Part shown: in pieces, positions 14,559 through 28,600 of the stretch
Layout: the number at the start of each line of letters is the position of its first letter
Numbering within the stretch: position 1 is the stretch's first letter
Assembly (NCBI GenBank): GCA_036172665.1
Contig: CM069871.1
Location: 1,550,001 to 1,614,000, forward strand
Reading direction: 5' to 3'
From: Prosopocoilus inquinatus
Lineage: Eukaryota; Arthropoda; Insecta; Coleoptera; Lucanidae
Length of the DNA stretch: 64,000 nt
The notes under the pieces: model-generated
Told to the model about the DNA's origin: nothing
Databases searched by the model: none
What the model saw: only the letters and a program-made list of their open reading frames with translations
Position numbers and translations under genes: made by a program

Positions 14559-14769
14559 ATGATAGAATGAGAAAGTGTAATTCAGATTTATTTGGAAATA
14601 CATAGTAGGTTAGGTACTCTATTTTTTTCCTATTATTTTAATTTAATTATAATTATTTCAAATTACACAATTAGATATGAGTGAACTTCTTTTTTCTTAA
14701 AGTTGAGTTTTTTTTCTGAATTAAAAAAAAAAAAATTGCACAGCTGGTTGGAAATCTTGCTATTTGTAC

Positions 14770-14865
14770 ACCCGTATTGTGTGAAGTTGCAGCTTTGTCA
14801 ATTTTATGCTGTGTTCTGTCACAGTTCTGTCGTGTAAGTTAACTAAGCTGCAACTTCACACGGGT
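14770..14865. repeat. Short inverted repeat (ACCCG..GTGTGAAGTTGCAGCTT)
   Basis: Arms 14770-14795 and 14845-14865 are reverse complements apart from a 5-nt insertion, around a spacer of about 50 nt. It could be a tiny MITE or a hairpin. No other copy was noticed in the window. Confidence 0.6.
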
Positions 14866-15180
14866 CATGTCATTTTTTTACTTGCACTGCCTTTTCATGT
14901 ATAAAAATCAAGTTGTCTAAAAAATGACAAGTGACAAGCACAGGTGACAAATGTTCGTAGCGCGCGCAACTGCGCAGACAGAAAACAAATGACGTCATTG
15001 AAATGAAATAAAAATTGAAACAAAGCGTTGTCGTTCGATTTCCGATTTTAAAAATAAAAAAAATTAATTAGCACAGAACCTTTCACAAATTTTCAAATTG
15101 AAGCCTCCTGTATAATAAAATAATAACAACTATATGTAGAAAAGTACAAATCGGTTTTGTTTATATTCATTGGGTAGACC

Positions 15181-16404
15181 CAGGGCCGGATCTAGGTTTC
15201 TCGGCGCCCCGGGTAAAACAGTTTTGTTTTGATCGATTTTCTTTTGTTGCTTTTGTTCAAATTAATTATCCCATTTTCTTTTTATTGAATTTTCCTCGAT
15301 TTGTTTTTCATTGCTCGTTTTATTTTTGCGTTTATTTTTATTATTTGTCTTCGTGTGGCTGTTTTTTTAAAATTATTTTAATGTTTCGCCCGGAAAATCG
15401 TCGATTTTCTTTTGTTCTTTGTTCACCATACGCTTCATGTTTCGATTTTGGTTTTCTTTTGTTTTTTTTTTTACATTCCGACGGAAAATCGTCGATCATC
15501 TTTTGTTTTTTCTTCACCTTATGATCGCTTCATGTTTTGATTTGTTGACTTGTTGTTTTCTTTTGTTTTTTTTTTTTGTCGAAATATTGTTCTATAACGT
15601 ATTTTTTTTTTAATTTGACTTCCAGACGGCTGCGACTGTCACGTTTAAATCTGAAATATACACAGACAGTACCCTGAACGCCAAATTAAAAAATAAAACG
15701 TTATAAAACAATATTTGGACAAAAAGAAACAAAAAAAACACGTTATTCTATTGACGTTGTTTTTGGTTTCAGTTGTTTTCTTGGCATTCTTAATTTTCAA
15801 GCAGTTCGCTGGGTCTTCTTTTGTATTTTTGATCATCTTTCCTTCGTACGCCGTTGTATTTTTCTTTTACTATATTTGTTTTTGTGTCATTTTTAATTTT
15901 TCCTTAGTTTTTTTATTCGTTTTTTTTAGCCGAAGAATCGTCGATTATCTTTTGTTTCTCGTTCGCTTTATCATCGTTTTCCCTTCATTTTGTTTGTTTA
16001 TTCGCTTTTGTTTTGTTTTTCTTCTTTTATCGAGCTTATGTTTCATGTTCTATTGATGTTATTTCCAATTTTTTGTTCTCATGTTCATCTTTTTGTAACT
16101 TTTAAACAGCGTCCCACATAGTCATTATTTTTTTTTGTTTTTTCGTTCAATTTCTTCCTTCGTTTGTTCTTCCTGCAAGTTTTATTCGCTTTTCGTAAAA
16201 GTGTTTTTATTTCTATAAAATCGTTGATTATATTTTGTTTATCGTTCCTGAATTCTAGCTTATTCCCATTTCGTTCGTACTCTTTTGTTTTTTCTTCCTG
16301 ACGTTCGGCGTCCCTCAAATTGGCGATCCGTGCAGGCGCCCGGACTTGGGTAGGCCCCCAAACAGTGGTAGCCCAGGGCCCCCAAAGTTAACGATCCGCC
16401 CCTG
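15181..16404. mobile_element. hAT-like non-autonomous element with CAGGG(C/G)CGGATC ends
   Basis: Left end CAGGGCCGGATCTAGG at 15181. The right end in inverse is CAGGGGCGGATCGTTAACTT at 16404. Inner edges are GC-rich (GGCGCCCCGGG and GGGGGCCC). The interior is T-rich with recurring TCGTCGATTNTCTTTTGTT blocks that also appear at 53.75-54.4 kb and 61.5-62.0 kb, and it holds no transposase. Flanking 8-mers do not match, so the target duplication is lost or the ends are misplaced. Confidence 0.5.
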
Positions 16405-17530
16405 TGTCGAATTGTAAATATTTCATAAATTTTTGCAACATGTCCCTTTTTATCGATTTCTTCATTTCTTAATCATTCTAAACTTGCCAATTGTCAAAAA
16501 ACCAAAGTCAAAACAAAAATACAAATCGCCACCTAAGAACCAAAAGATTCTAACTAACATTTTTCTTAATAAATTGAGATAATTTATAATTCGAATTTGC
16601 CTAACAGTGTTGATAAATATGCAAAAGTATTCTAAATTTTTTATTTTAAAGTGCATCTCAACTTAAATTTTCTTAACTATGATTTTTTATAAAATTTGCT
16701 AAAATCACTTAGAACCTTGTGGTTGTCTATAATCCATGAAAAAAAAAATATTTCTTTAATCTCTTCTACTAATGGGAGCATAATGCTCTAAAGTTATCAT
16801 TTCCTTTCTTGCCTATGTTTCATTTATACTAATTACTCCATCACATTTTTTATTTGATCTTTTTTGAATTAAAATCACCCGTTTTTTATCAACGATTTGT
16901 TAATTATTCTTTAACTAAATCCTCAAACACACATTTCATAATAATTCTTCATTTCAAATTTGTTTCACTTGCAATGTACCCAAGGACTTTAAGGACGTTT
17001 CTTGTTATTATTATTTTTTTCATTTACACTTAACATGATACTTTCAGCGGAGGAATCACCTCATTATTCTTTTAATATAATTAAGTTACACCACCAAGTA
17101 TGCAGTTTAAAATCCTATAGGAGCTGATAAGATTGTTTAACAATAAAAAGAGGCATTTGCGAAACTTGTTATTGAAATGCTGCTTGGCGAGAGGCTTTGT
17201 AAAACTATAGTTTACATCAACATTTTCTTGATAAACACTTTTCATAAAATTCCAATAACCAACCAACAAACATTCACATTCCCTAATTAAACTGTTCACG
17301 TGTCTGTGTTTAATTAAAGTTATCAGATCAGTTTCAGATTACCCATGCATTACTTATTTACTAAACTATTTTTCAAGTAAAACAAACCCCGTACAATACT
17401 ATATTTTATTACTAAAAATATGTATACTAAAATAACCCCACTGGTTTTTAACATAAGACCACATTTACCTTATATGCAGCCCAATCACAATCGAGGATTT
17501 TCTGATTACATTCACATGTAAGCCCTTACT
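16405..17530. other. Intergenic, 3' flank of porphobilinogen synthase
   Basis: AT-rich with no recognisable gene. A TTTATT on the plus strand near 17404 gives an AATAAA on the minus strand and could end the Pbgs transcript. Confidence 0.5.
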
Positions 17531-18892
<1,362 letters not shown>

Positions 18893-19097
18893 GGTTAAAG
18901 AGATGAGTTGCAAATTAAATGTTTATGTAATCTGTTTAATAATGATAATTTAATTTCAATTTCACAATAGGAAAAGTGGGGAGAGAAACCTCGTTCTTAG
19001 AGGTTATCTCCCATTACTTCAAAATTGACAGTTTGATTCACTGTCGCCAATAGCTAGAAAACAAATGTTTAAGACTTAATCTGGTGACTTAAACTTT

Positions 19098-19185
19098 AAG
19101 TCACCAGATTGGCTGACAAGAAATGACCAGTTATCCACCGAAAGTGAAATAGTTTAATTTTTTGTACTAATTTGCACGGGGGTTT
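19098..19185. repeat. Fragment of the 5660-5900 dispersed repeat
   Basis: Starts AAGTCACCAGATTGGCTGAC and runs to TTTTTTGTACTAATTTG, as near 5671-5745. The remaining parts of the repeat reappear near 19787 and 20825, separated by other elements. Confidence 0.55.
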
Positions 19186-19904
19186 ATGTCTGTTGCCACA
19201 GTTTTAAACGCAATTATAATTCCCCCCAGGTCGCTGGGATGGCATTGTATTTACAGTAATCTGTAATCCTTAGCATATTTTTAAGTTACCATGGTTACCT
19301 TTTATTGATTTTGAAAAGTTTGGAATATGGTTGTCAGAAGCCAAAGTATTAATTCGATTTCTTCTTTAATTAAACATTTAAATTTCGTTTGCGGTCATTC
19401 CAGGCGAACGAACAGGACCATTTATGATAAAAATAAGGTAAGAGAGAATGATAAGCGAAAAGTGCACTTTTTCGGCTATCACGGCCGCGTGGTCGTAATT
19501 TATAGAAAGAAAATCACAAATTGTCCGTTTATTCTTCTGGAATAGCTCTAAACTAGTATCTTGGGCAAGAATGCAGCTCAGTGTATTAGATTATTTAATT
19601 TCCTGAACAATACTTAAACCGTTAACGCAGAAATATTTTTAAATTACGCGCCTACTTTATTTTAATTCCCCCCCAGGCCGCGTGAGGCGCGCATTTTGTT
19701 GCTCCACATCTGCTCCACATATACAACGTTGGCTTTGACATCTAATATATCTTTTATCTATGACTAATTTGTCATTCGTTTTGATTTTTGACGTTATTCG
19801 AGGCTTCAAAAATTATGTTAAATATTTATGAACAGATAAAACAGCGACATCCCACGAACGCTTCTTGACAAAATTGTTAAATGTTTAGGTACAAAATGGG
19901 CGCG

Positions 19905-20772
19905 GCGCGTTCAGCCGGAGCAGCGTTGAAATAGCAATTGGGCGCGTTCAGCAGACGCTCGGCGACTGCGTTGCTTCAAGGCGCTTTCTTTCGCTCACAA
20001 AATCGTGATCTAAACGTGTTTTGATTCAAAAACAGACATTCTTTTCTTTGAATCTCTCTATTTTTAAAACTTGTTTGGATTGAATTATGGTTATTTACAA
20101 ATGAACTGTCAATGAAAAATTCAAGTCAGGTATTTTGTTGCAACAACTACGAAATTCAGGTCCAAACTATTCGAAACACGATTGAAACTTTTAAGCGAAA
20201 GAAAGCACCTTTAGTTGCTTCCTCAGCAATCGTTTGTGATTGGCTATTACCTTAATGTGAGTCAATCACAAACGATTGCTGAGTAAGAATCTCAGCCGCT
20301 GAGCGTCACTGAACGCATCCATTGCTTTTTGGTAAGCTGCAGCGATTGTGAGCAACTGAGCGACTTATTTCTCTAATTGACAGATACAGCGTCACAAACG
20401 TCAACGGTTTATGTTGCTGTCTGACGGTTTAGTAACGTCACCTATTTTAAAATTTTAAAATTCATTCGACTTAATGAAAAGTACTACTTGTCATTCGACA
20501 ATTATGCAGTTTATATATAATAAATTCTGGCGTGGTAGTTTCAGTATTCATACTTTTGGACACGTCTGTACTTTCTGGCTTTTTCTTACGATTTGCGATT
20601 TCACAAACTATCACTCTTGCTGAGTAATCAATGAAGGAGGTGCAATGAAAATAATTTAGCCGAAAAAAATGGCGACCGCTGTCGCAGCAGAGCCACTGCG
20701 CTTCGAGTCAGCAAGATGTTCAATGCGATTGCTGTCTCGGCGCCGCGCCGTCCCGGCTGAACGCGCCCAAAT
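19905..20772. mobile_element. Element with GGGCGCG..TTCAGC inverted ends, containing a nested MITE
   Basis: The left end reads GGGCGCG(GCGCG)TTCAGCCGG and the right end in inverse TTTGGGCGCGTTCAGCCGG. A second GGGCGCGTTCAGC occurs at about 19940. The interior carries the 19978-20210 MITE and an internal foldback around 20222-20286 (CTCAGCAATCGTTTGTGATT and its complement). The same terminal motif forms the palindrome at 21194-21353. No transposase was seen. Confidence 0.5.
19978..20210. mobile_element. MITE with AGGTGCTTTCTTTCGC inverted ends, copy 1 (nested)
   Basis: Left AAGGCGCTTTCTTTCGCT and right AAGCGAAAGAAAGCACCT are inverse of each other. The body matches copy 2 at 58944-59165 almost throughout (for example TTATGGTTATTTACAAATGA and GAAATTCAGGT blocks). 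It is inserted in the GGGCGCG-ended element. Confidence 0.7.
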
Positions 20773-21193
20773 GATTAAAAAAGAAAAACACAGAAACCTC
20801 GACTACTTTTCCTAACGCGTTTTAGGCGAATGTGTGATCGAAAGCAAAAAATAGTAGTTAATTACAGTTTCCTGTAATTTTCCTGCTCAAAATGATACTT
20901 TTTTAAATGCGTGAATTTCGGTGCTTTTGTTGTAATAGTAAATGAAATAGTTACTAATAGTTTTCATCTTGGTCATAGCATTTATTATTAGATATTACTT
21001 TTCTGCATTATCATCGTTGTCTTTTAAATAAAAAATAATTGATAATCTAGGGGGGAGGGGGCAGCTACGTCCTTTGGAATTGCCGCCACTGTGTTAGCGC
21101 TAGTCAAAATATTGTACCGCCAGTAAAGTTCTACTATACCGACAAAACAAACTTTCCCGAGAAACAATGATTAGCATGCCTTGCATTAAGATG

Positions 21194-21353
21194 GCGCTGC
21201 CTCCTGTAAGTTAATGGGCGCGTTCAGCAGATGCGTTGCTTACTCAGCAATCGATTGTGATTGGCTCACATGAAGATAACAGCCAATCACAAACGACTGC
21301 TGAGTAAGCAACGCATCCGCTGAACGCGCCCATTAACTTACAGGAGGCAGCGC
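21194..21353. repeat. Near-perfect 160-bp palindrome (GGGCGCGTTCAGC family)
   Basis: Arms of 73 bp (21194-21266, 21281-21353) differ at only a few positions around a 14-bp spacer. The palindrome runs outward through GTTAAT/ATTAAC to GCGCTGCCTCCTGTAA, beyond the GGGCGCG motif that ends the 19.9-20.8 kb element. It contains CCAAT-type ATTGGCT in both arms. Such a structure would extrude or form a strong RNA hairpin. Confidence 0.8.
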
Positions 21354-22682
21354 AAGTTAAAATGTGCTACGTCAAATCGAAACATGTTGCAATGTGAAAA
21401 GAAATTTGTCAAGTAGATGGCGCCAGTTTTCTCCAAATTTTAATTTCTCACCTTTTTAAATAAAATGATGTCCACAAATATTTTTTTTTTTTGCAAATTA
21501 GGTCGATTTTGGTGTCAAAAACTGAAAAATAACGCTACAATTAATAAAGCGAGGAGGGATTTCAGATTTTTAAACTAATGTCGGTTTTTAAAGTGAAAGA
21601 GACTAGGCTTGGTTTTCTCTTTGCGTTTTTTTATAACTACAGGACGGAATTGTATAATTTGTTCGGGTTTATTTCGAACGAGGCGGCAAAGAGAGCGTGT
21701 GCGTTCACACGTCGCTGCAGTGTCACATGTTTGCCGCCTCGTTTGTATTTAATCGAACAAAATATATGATTCCGTTCTCTACTTATAACCGTTGCGTTCA
21801 TAGCGCGCAACGTTTTCCTTTCCTCTTCATTTACGTTCTTCCGTTGACAAAACAAAAGAAAACAATTGACTGTCAATTCTCGAGGTTGTAAAACAATTGC
21901 CGCTACAGCGTAGTATTCTTTTCTTTGTTCAAAGGGAGCAACTAAAAAACAACAATAAAATCTTCGCCAAAGAAGAAAAAGGCTGATTCTTCATTTGTTT
22001 TAATCGATATTTAAGCTTTTGATGTACCCAACTTCAGGGGCTACGCCAATTTAAAATCTGTGGCTAAAATTAGTCATCCCTGTATTTTTTCTTCCTTATT
22101 AAAAACTCTAAAAAAAAGACAAAAGATTGCGTTTTGTGTAAAAAAATCGTAATCGTAAATGCTTGGATTTTGCAATCATGTCGTCTTTTAGTTCTTGCTT
22201 CCTTACTTTTTTTTATATTGAAAGAAACAAAAAACGATCAAGTTTTAATTAATAAAAAAATGCTTTCATACAAAACAATTGCTTTTCAACATCGGAAGAC
22301 AAAGGAGAAAAAAAAAACAACAAAACAAAAGGCGAGCATTATCTAAGTTTCGGCGGCGCCTTACAAGTCGCAACAGAATTTTTTTTTATTTAAATTTGAT
22401 AGCTGATCCTTATAGGGTGTCCCAAAAACCGAATTTGAAATTAATTCAAACGAGCAACGGAACCGCGCAAAAATGAAATGGTAAAGTAATGAAAAAGTTT
22501 ATTCAATATTCGGCTAGACTACATCATTTTCAAAAATGAAACAGCATCAACACTTTAATATTATTGATTGATCAAGGACATAACAAAAACAATTCTATGT
22601 TAATGATTATCATCGTTTATCATCGCATCCGACTGTCTATTCATGACCGATGCGTAACAATTACATGCAACTCTGCGCACGT
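21354..22682. other. Intergenic, 3' flank of nAChR gene
   Basis: AT-rich. Opposing short frames around 21.6-21.9 kb are mirror shadows over an imperfect inverted repeat, and I see no gene. The 3'UTR of the nAChR gene should start leftward from 22682. Confidence 0.5.
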
Positions 22683-25600
22683 TCACAGCTCCTCCGGCAC
22701 CATCTTCAGCAGCGCCATCTTCTTCTTCGCCACTTTCGAGAACTGAATGTCGATCGGTTTCGTCGTGTCGTACAGAGAGGGCGCCTTGAATATTATCAGC
22801 GCGGTGCCGATCACGCACGCCAGCGTGAATATCCAAAGGAACAGTCTGTCTAGTACCATTGCTACGTATTTCCAATCTTCTTCGACCTTCAAGAAAATAT
22901 TAAAGGAAAAGAAAAAAAAAATCGTCGTCTTTAAAACATTCCGTCCGCCTTAAACTAGGCAACACATTTAACATTTCCGAAATAATTTCGTGTTTTGCGA
23001 TTTTCAAACGAGATTGTAGGTGAAATGGGTTGCCTATACTTAAAAGAGTTACTCGAAATGAACACAATAATGCAGTAGTTTTCTCCTTTTGTCTATTATG
23101 TTTCGAAATGTCTGTTTGAAATAATTGGAAAGTCATTTGACAAATTTGTACCTACACATAGTTGCCAAAATATAGGAATACAAACAAACCAAAAGAAAAA
23201 GGCTACAATTAATGATTATAAAATAGTATTTACTTACATTTTCGAATGTGTCTTTATTTTTAACGTGTTGAGCAATGAATCTTGAGTCAGCTATAGTTTT
23301 CTCTATATCACTTAAACCGAGTTTTTCAAACGAGGGGCTGTTGTCGCTGGTTCCGTCGAGGGCGTTGGTCCTACAGCTAGCCGGGCTGTAGAGATCTTCG
23401 TCGCCCCCTGCGAGCGGCATGGCCGGGAAGGGGGATTCCCCGAAGTAGGGTCCGATTCCCCCGGAGGCGGCTACTTCTAACCTCGACGTGAGCCCCAGGT
23501 CGAAACTATCCAAGGAGCTCTTGCATTTATCTAAGATTGAGGGTACGTGGATGACGTCCGTTAGTAAAGTATCCGGAGCTTTGTTGTCGTCGTCGCTGTC
23601 TTTCTTTGGACGCTCTATGAAGAGGAATTTCGGAAGTACGTCGATGAAGAAGAAGCGCACCCAAGGCGCCAGTTTGTGCGTCACCGGTGACCGGAAGTTT
23701 ACGTTCAGTACGGCTATGGTGATCACCACCGACAGTGTACAGAGTAGCATAGTGAACAGTAGGTATTTACCCAACAGAGGCACAGTTATGGAAGTCGGTG
23801 GAATTATCTCCACTAGTAGCAGGAAGAACACAGTCAGCGAGAGTAAGATCGAAATGCACAGGGAGACCTTCTCGCCAGAGTCCGAGGGCAAGTAGAACAC
23901 CAATATGGACAGAAATGATATTCCTATGCACGGGATGATTAAGTTTACTGTATAAAATAGAGTTTTTCGGCGCAGTGTTATGTTAAACTTTATGTCAGGG
24001 TAAGGTTCTTCGCAGCAACTGTAGAACTTTTCGTTGCGCACCGCCGGCACCCGCATTATGTCCCATTCCACTGATATGTAGTAATCTTGCAAGTCTATTC
24101 CCATTTCTATGTCGTTGGAATCTTGTTCTTGAGATAGATGACGAAGATCCACCTAACATAACAAAAAAAAAATTCAATACCACATTAATTCCAATTAATT
24201 AAAACAACTAAATGTTTACTCTATTAAAACTTCTTGGCGAGAAGGCCATTTAGATATGGCAAAGTAAATAAACCACGATAACAACCCTGAGCGCGTGAGA
24301 ACAAAAATCAAGCGCAGTTAGGTCCAAAGAACTCGGCAATATTTGGGAGGAATGGGCAACTTAAGTGACGTAACTTCCCTGACCAATAAACGAGATAAGA
24401 AAGGTATCCTAGAGAGGGTAGGTCTTGAATGTAAACAATGTTTCCGAACTATTTTCACAAAGTTTTATTAGAATGTTCGCCGAACCCTCTCTGAAAGTCA
24501 GTATGGTTTTACTTGGTTCCAAAATGTTCACTTCACAGGGCTAGAATTACAAAAGAAATAAATAAAAAATGGTAACCAAGTGAATAAACAAGTAATTCAA
24601 AATAGTCTCCTCTCATATGTCAAGTGAGATAAAAAAAAACTTAATATAAATAATTAAAACTAAAAAGGAATTAAAGAAAAAATAAAACTCGAAAGTGAAA
24701 AAGTTAAATCACTTACAAAAGTCAAAATTCAATTATAATTAACCATTCAGAGCCAATTCAACTCAAATCAATTTAATTCGACCCACGTTGAGCAATAAAC
24801 TGAACGCTAGAATGGAATTAAAAAAATTAAAACTCGAATGTGAAACAGAAGATCAGTTACGAAATTGTAATTTTAATTTTAATTAATCAATCAGAGTCAA
24901 TTTAACTCAAGTCAATTTAATCTGGCCCACCCCGCGCAATAAACTGAACACTACAATGGAATTGAAAAAATTAAAACTCGAACCTTGAAAAAGAAAATTG
25001 AAACTCAATTTTAATTAACCAAGCAAGACTCAAATCAATTTAATTTGACTCTATTTGAGCAAAAAATTAAAACTAAAAACGAATTAAATATCTAATAACT
25101 CAAAAAAAAAAAAACTCTCAAAATATGTGAAAACTCAGTTTTAATTAACAAGGCAAGGTCAACTGAAATCAATTTAATTTGATTCGATCGGAACAAAAAA
25201 TTAACACTAAGAAGGAATTAGGAAACTTAAAACTCGAAACTGAAAAAAAAAAAAAAAATTAAAATTGAATTTTAATAATCAAGCAAGGTCAATTCAAATC
25301 AATTTAATCCAACACGAGCTCACTCAATTAAACACTAAAAAGGAAATTAAAACTGGAATCTGAGAGAAATCGAAACTCACTCAATTTTAACTGACCAACC
25401 AACTCAACGCACAATAATCTAACTTTCAACAAAGAAATTAAAAATTAAAAGTAAAATTTTTAACGTCCAAAAATGTAAACTCAAAACCCAAACAAGAAAT
25501 TCGAAATAAAAACAATAAAACAAAAACCAAGTAACATAATTAAAATTAAAAAATTAAAATTATCAAAAATTACCTTAGCAACACCTAAAATTATTGAAAA

Positions 25601-28600
25601 ATTTAAACTGAAATTAAGACCAACCGAACTTAACTTAAGAGATTAAAAAATATTAAAATTTAATAAAATTGAAACTCAAAAAGTTGAAAACAGTTTTAAA
25701 AATGGAAACTCAATTACAATTGAGGCCAATCCAACTCAAGAGCAACCCAACTTAACTCAATCTAACTCTGTTTAACCCAAACAAGAAATTAGAAATAAAA
25801 GCAATAAAGTAAAACTGAAGTAAAAAATTAAAAATAGAAAAATTGAAAGCGTCAAAAATACAAAACCTGAAAAAATAGAAAAATTTAAACTCAGTTGCAA
25901 TTAGGTCAACCGAACTCAATTGAGCTTAATTGCAGTCAATTCAAGAGATCAAACATTTTTTAAATTTAATAAAACAAACTCAAAAAATTTAAAACATTTA
26001 AAAACCGAAATTAAATTGCAATTCAGGCCAATCCCATTCAGGATTAACCTAACTCAATGCAACTTAACTCTACCCAACCCAAACAACAAATTAGGAATAG
26101 AAACAGTAAAACAAAAACGAAATAAAAAATTGAAACTAAAAAATAAAAATGATCAAAAATTAAAAATAAAACCTGAACATATCGAAAAATTTAAACTCAA
26201 TTGCAATTAAGATCAACCGAACTCAACTGAGCTTAATTCCAGTCAATTCAAGAGACTAAAAAATTTTAAAACTTAATAAAACTGAAACTCAAAATGTTTA
26301 AAACATTTAGAAAAAGAAATTCAATTACGATTCAGGCCAATTCAACTCAAGGTTGACCCAGCTCAAGTCAATTTAACTCTACCCAACCCAAACAACAAAT
26401 TAGAAATAAAAACAGTAAAACAAAAAACAAGTAAAAAATTAAAACTAAACAATTAAAATGGTCAAAAATTAAAAATAAAACCTTCAAGACCTGAAAATAT
26501 TGAAAAATTTAAATTCAATTGCAATTAAAGAAAACCGAAGTTAACTGAGCTTTATTCTACTCAACTCAAGAGACTAAAAAATAAAAAAACTTAATAAAAT
26601 TGGAACTCAAAAAGTTGAAAACATTTAAAAAACGAAACTCCATTACAATTCCGGCCAATCCAACTCAAGGTTAATTCAACTTAACTCAACTCAATCCAAA
26701 CAACAAATTAGAAATAAAAACAGTAAAACAAAAAACGAGTAAAAAAATAAAATTTTCAAAAATTAAAAATAAAACCTTCAACATACGAAAAAAATCGAAA
26801 AATTTAAACTCAATTGCAATTAAAGAAAAACGAATTCAACTGAGCTTAATTCCACTCAACATAAGAAACAAAAAAAAATACTAAAGTTTAATAAAATTGA
26901 AAGTAAAAACATTTAAAAATCAAAACTCACAATTGAGACCCATTCAACTCAAGGGCAACCCAACTCAACTCAGTCTAACTCTGCCTAACCCAAACAAGAT
27001 ATTAGAAATAAAAGCAATAAAATAAAAATAAAAAAATTGAAAGGGTCAAAAAGAAAATAAGATGGTTAAAAATTAAAAATAAATCTTCAAAACCTGAAAA
27101 AATCGAAAAATTTAAACTCAGTTGCAATTAGGCCAACCGAACTCAACTGAGCTTAATTTCAGTATATTCAAGATACTAAAAAATATTAAAATTTAATAAA
27201 ATTGAGACTCAAAATGTTTAAATCCAACTCAAAGTTAACCCAACTTAAGTCAACTTAAATCTATCCAACCCAAACAACAAATAAAAAATAAAAAAAAGTA
27301 AAATGAAAATCAAGTAAAAAATTGAAACTAAAAAATTAAAATGATCAAAAATTAAAAATAAAACCTTCAAAACCTGAAAACATCGAAAAATTTAAAATCA
27401 ATTGCAATTTAAGAAAATCGAACTTCACTGCGCTTAATTCCACTCAACCCAAGAGACTAAAAAATATTAAAATTTAATCAAATTGAAACTCAAAAAGCCG
27501 AAAACATTTAAAAATCAAAATTCAACTGCAATTCAGGCCAATCCCATTCAAGGTTAACCCAACTCAAAGCAACTTAACTCTACCCAACCCAAACAACGAA
27601 TTAGAAATAAAAACAGTAAAATAAAAATCAAGTAAAAATTAAAACTAAAAAATTAGAACGGTCAAAAATTAAAAATAAAACCTTCAAAATGTAAAAATAT
27701 CGAAAAATTTAATCTCAATTGCAATTAAGGCCAACCGAACTTAACTGAGCTTAATTCCACTCAACACAAGAAACTAAAAAAAATATTAAAATTTATAAAA
27801 TTGAAACTCAAAAAGCTGAAAACACTTAAAAATCAAAACTCAATTGCAATTGGGGCCAACTCAAGGGCAACCCAATTCAATGCAACTTAACTCTACCTAA
27901 TTCAAACAACGAATTAGAAATAAAAAAACAGTAAAACAAAAACCAAGTAAAAAATTAAAATAGTCAAAAATTAATAATAAAACCAAATCAAAACGTAAAA
28001 ATATCAAAAAATTTAAACTCAATTTCAATTAAAGAAAATCGAACTTAACTGAGCTTAATTCCACTGAAGAAACTAAAAAAAAAACAATTAAAATTTAATA
28101 AAAGCGAAACTCAAAAAGTAAAAAATCGAAACTATACTACAATTCAGGCCAATCCAACTCAAGGTCAGTCCAACTCAACTTTACCCAATCCAAACAAGAA
28201 ATTCCAAATAAAAACCAAGTAAAAAAATAAAACTAAACAATTAAAATGGTCACTAAATTAAAAATAAAATCTTCAACGCGTGAAAATATGGGAAAATGTA
28301 AACTCAGTTGCAATTAAGGCCAACCGAACTCAACTGAGCAGGACATTAAAAAATGCGGTGAGAGCGATTCCTGCTAATTATAAACTCAAACCGGAAACGC
28401 TCAAGCAATAGAACTGCTATTTGGGTCGTTAATGGTTGATTAAAACTTTGGGGAAAAGAGTAAAAAAGAAATATCGTTTAATTTTAAGTATTTTTTGTTT
28501 TAAATCAAGCCCAAAATTTTTGAACTTAAAAGGTAAATAATGTTTTTCTTACTCTAATTCCAAGGGAACGGTTAGTAAACTTGACGAGCCCTTGTATAGT

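Noticed and set aside
23488..23895. 135-codon plus-strand frame opposite the nAChR transmembrane exon
   Set aside because: Shadow of the well-supported minus-strand exon; no domain of its own.
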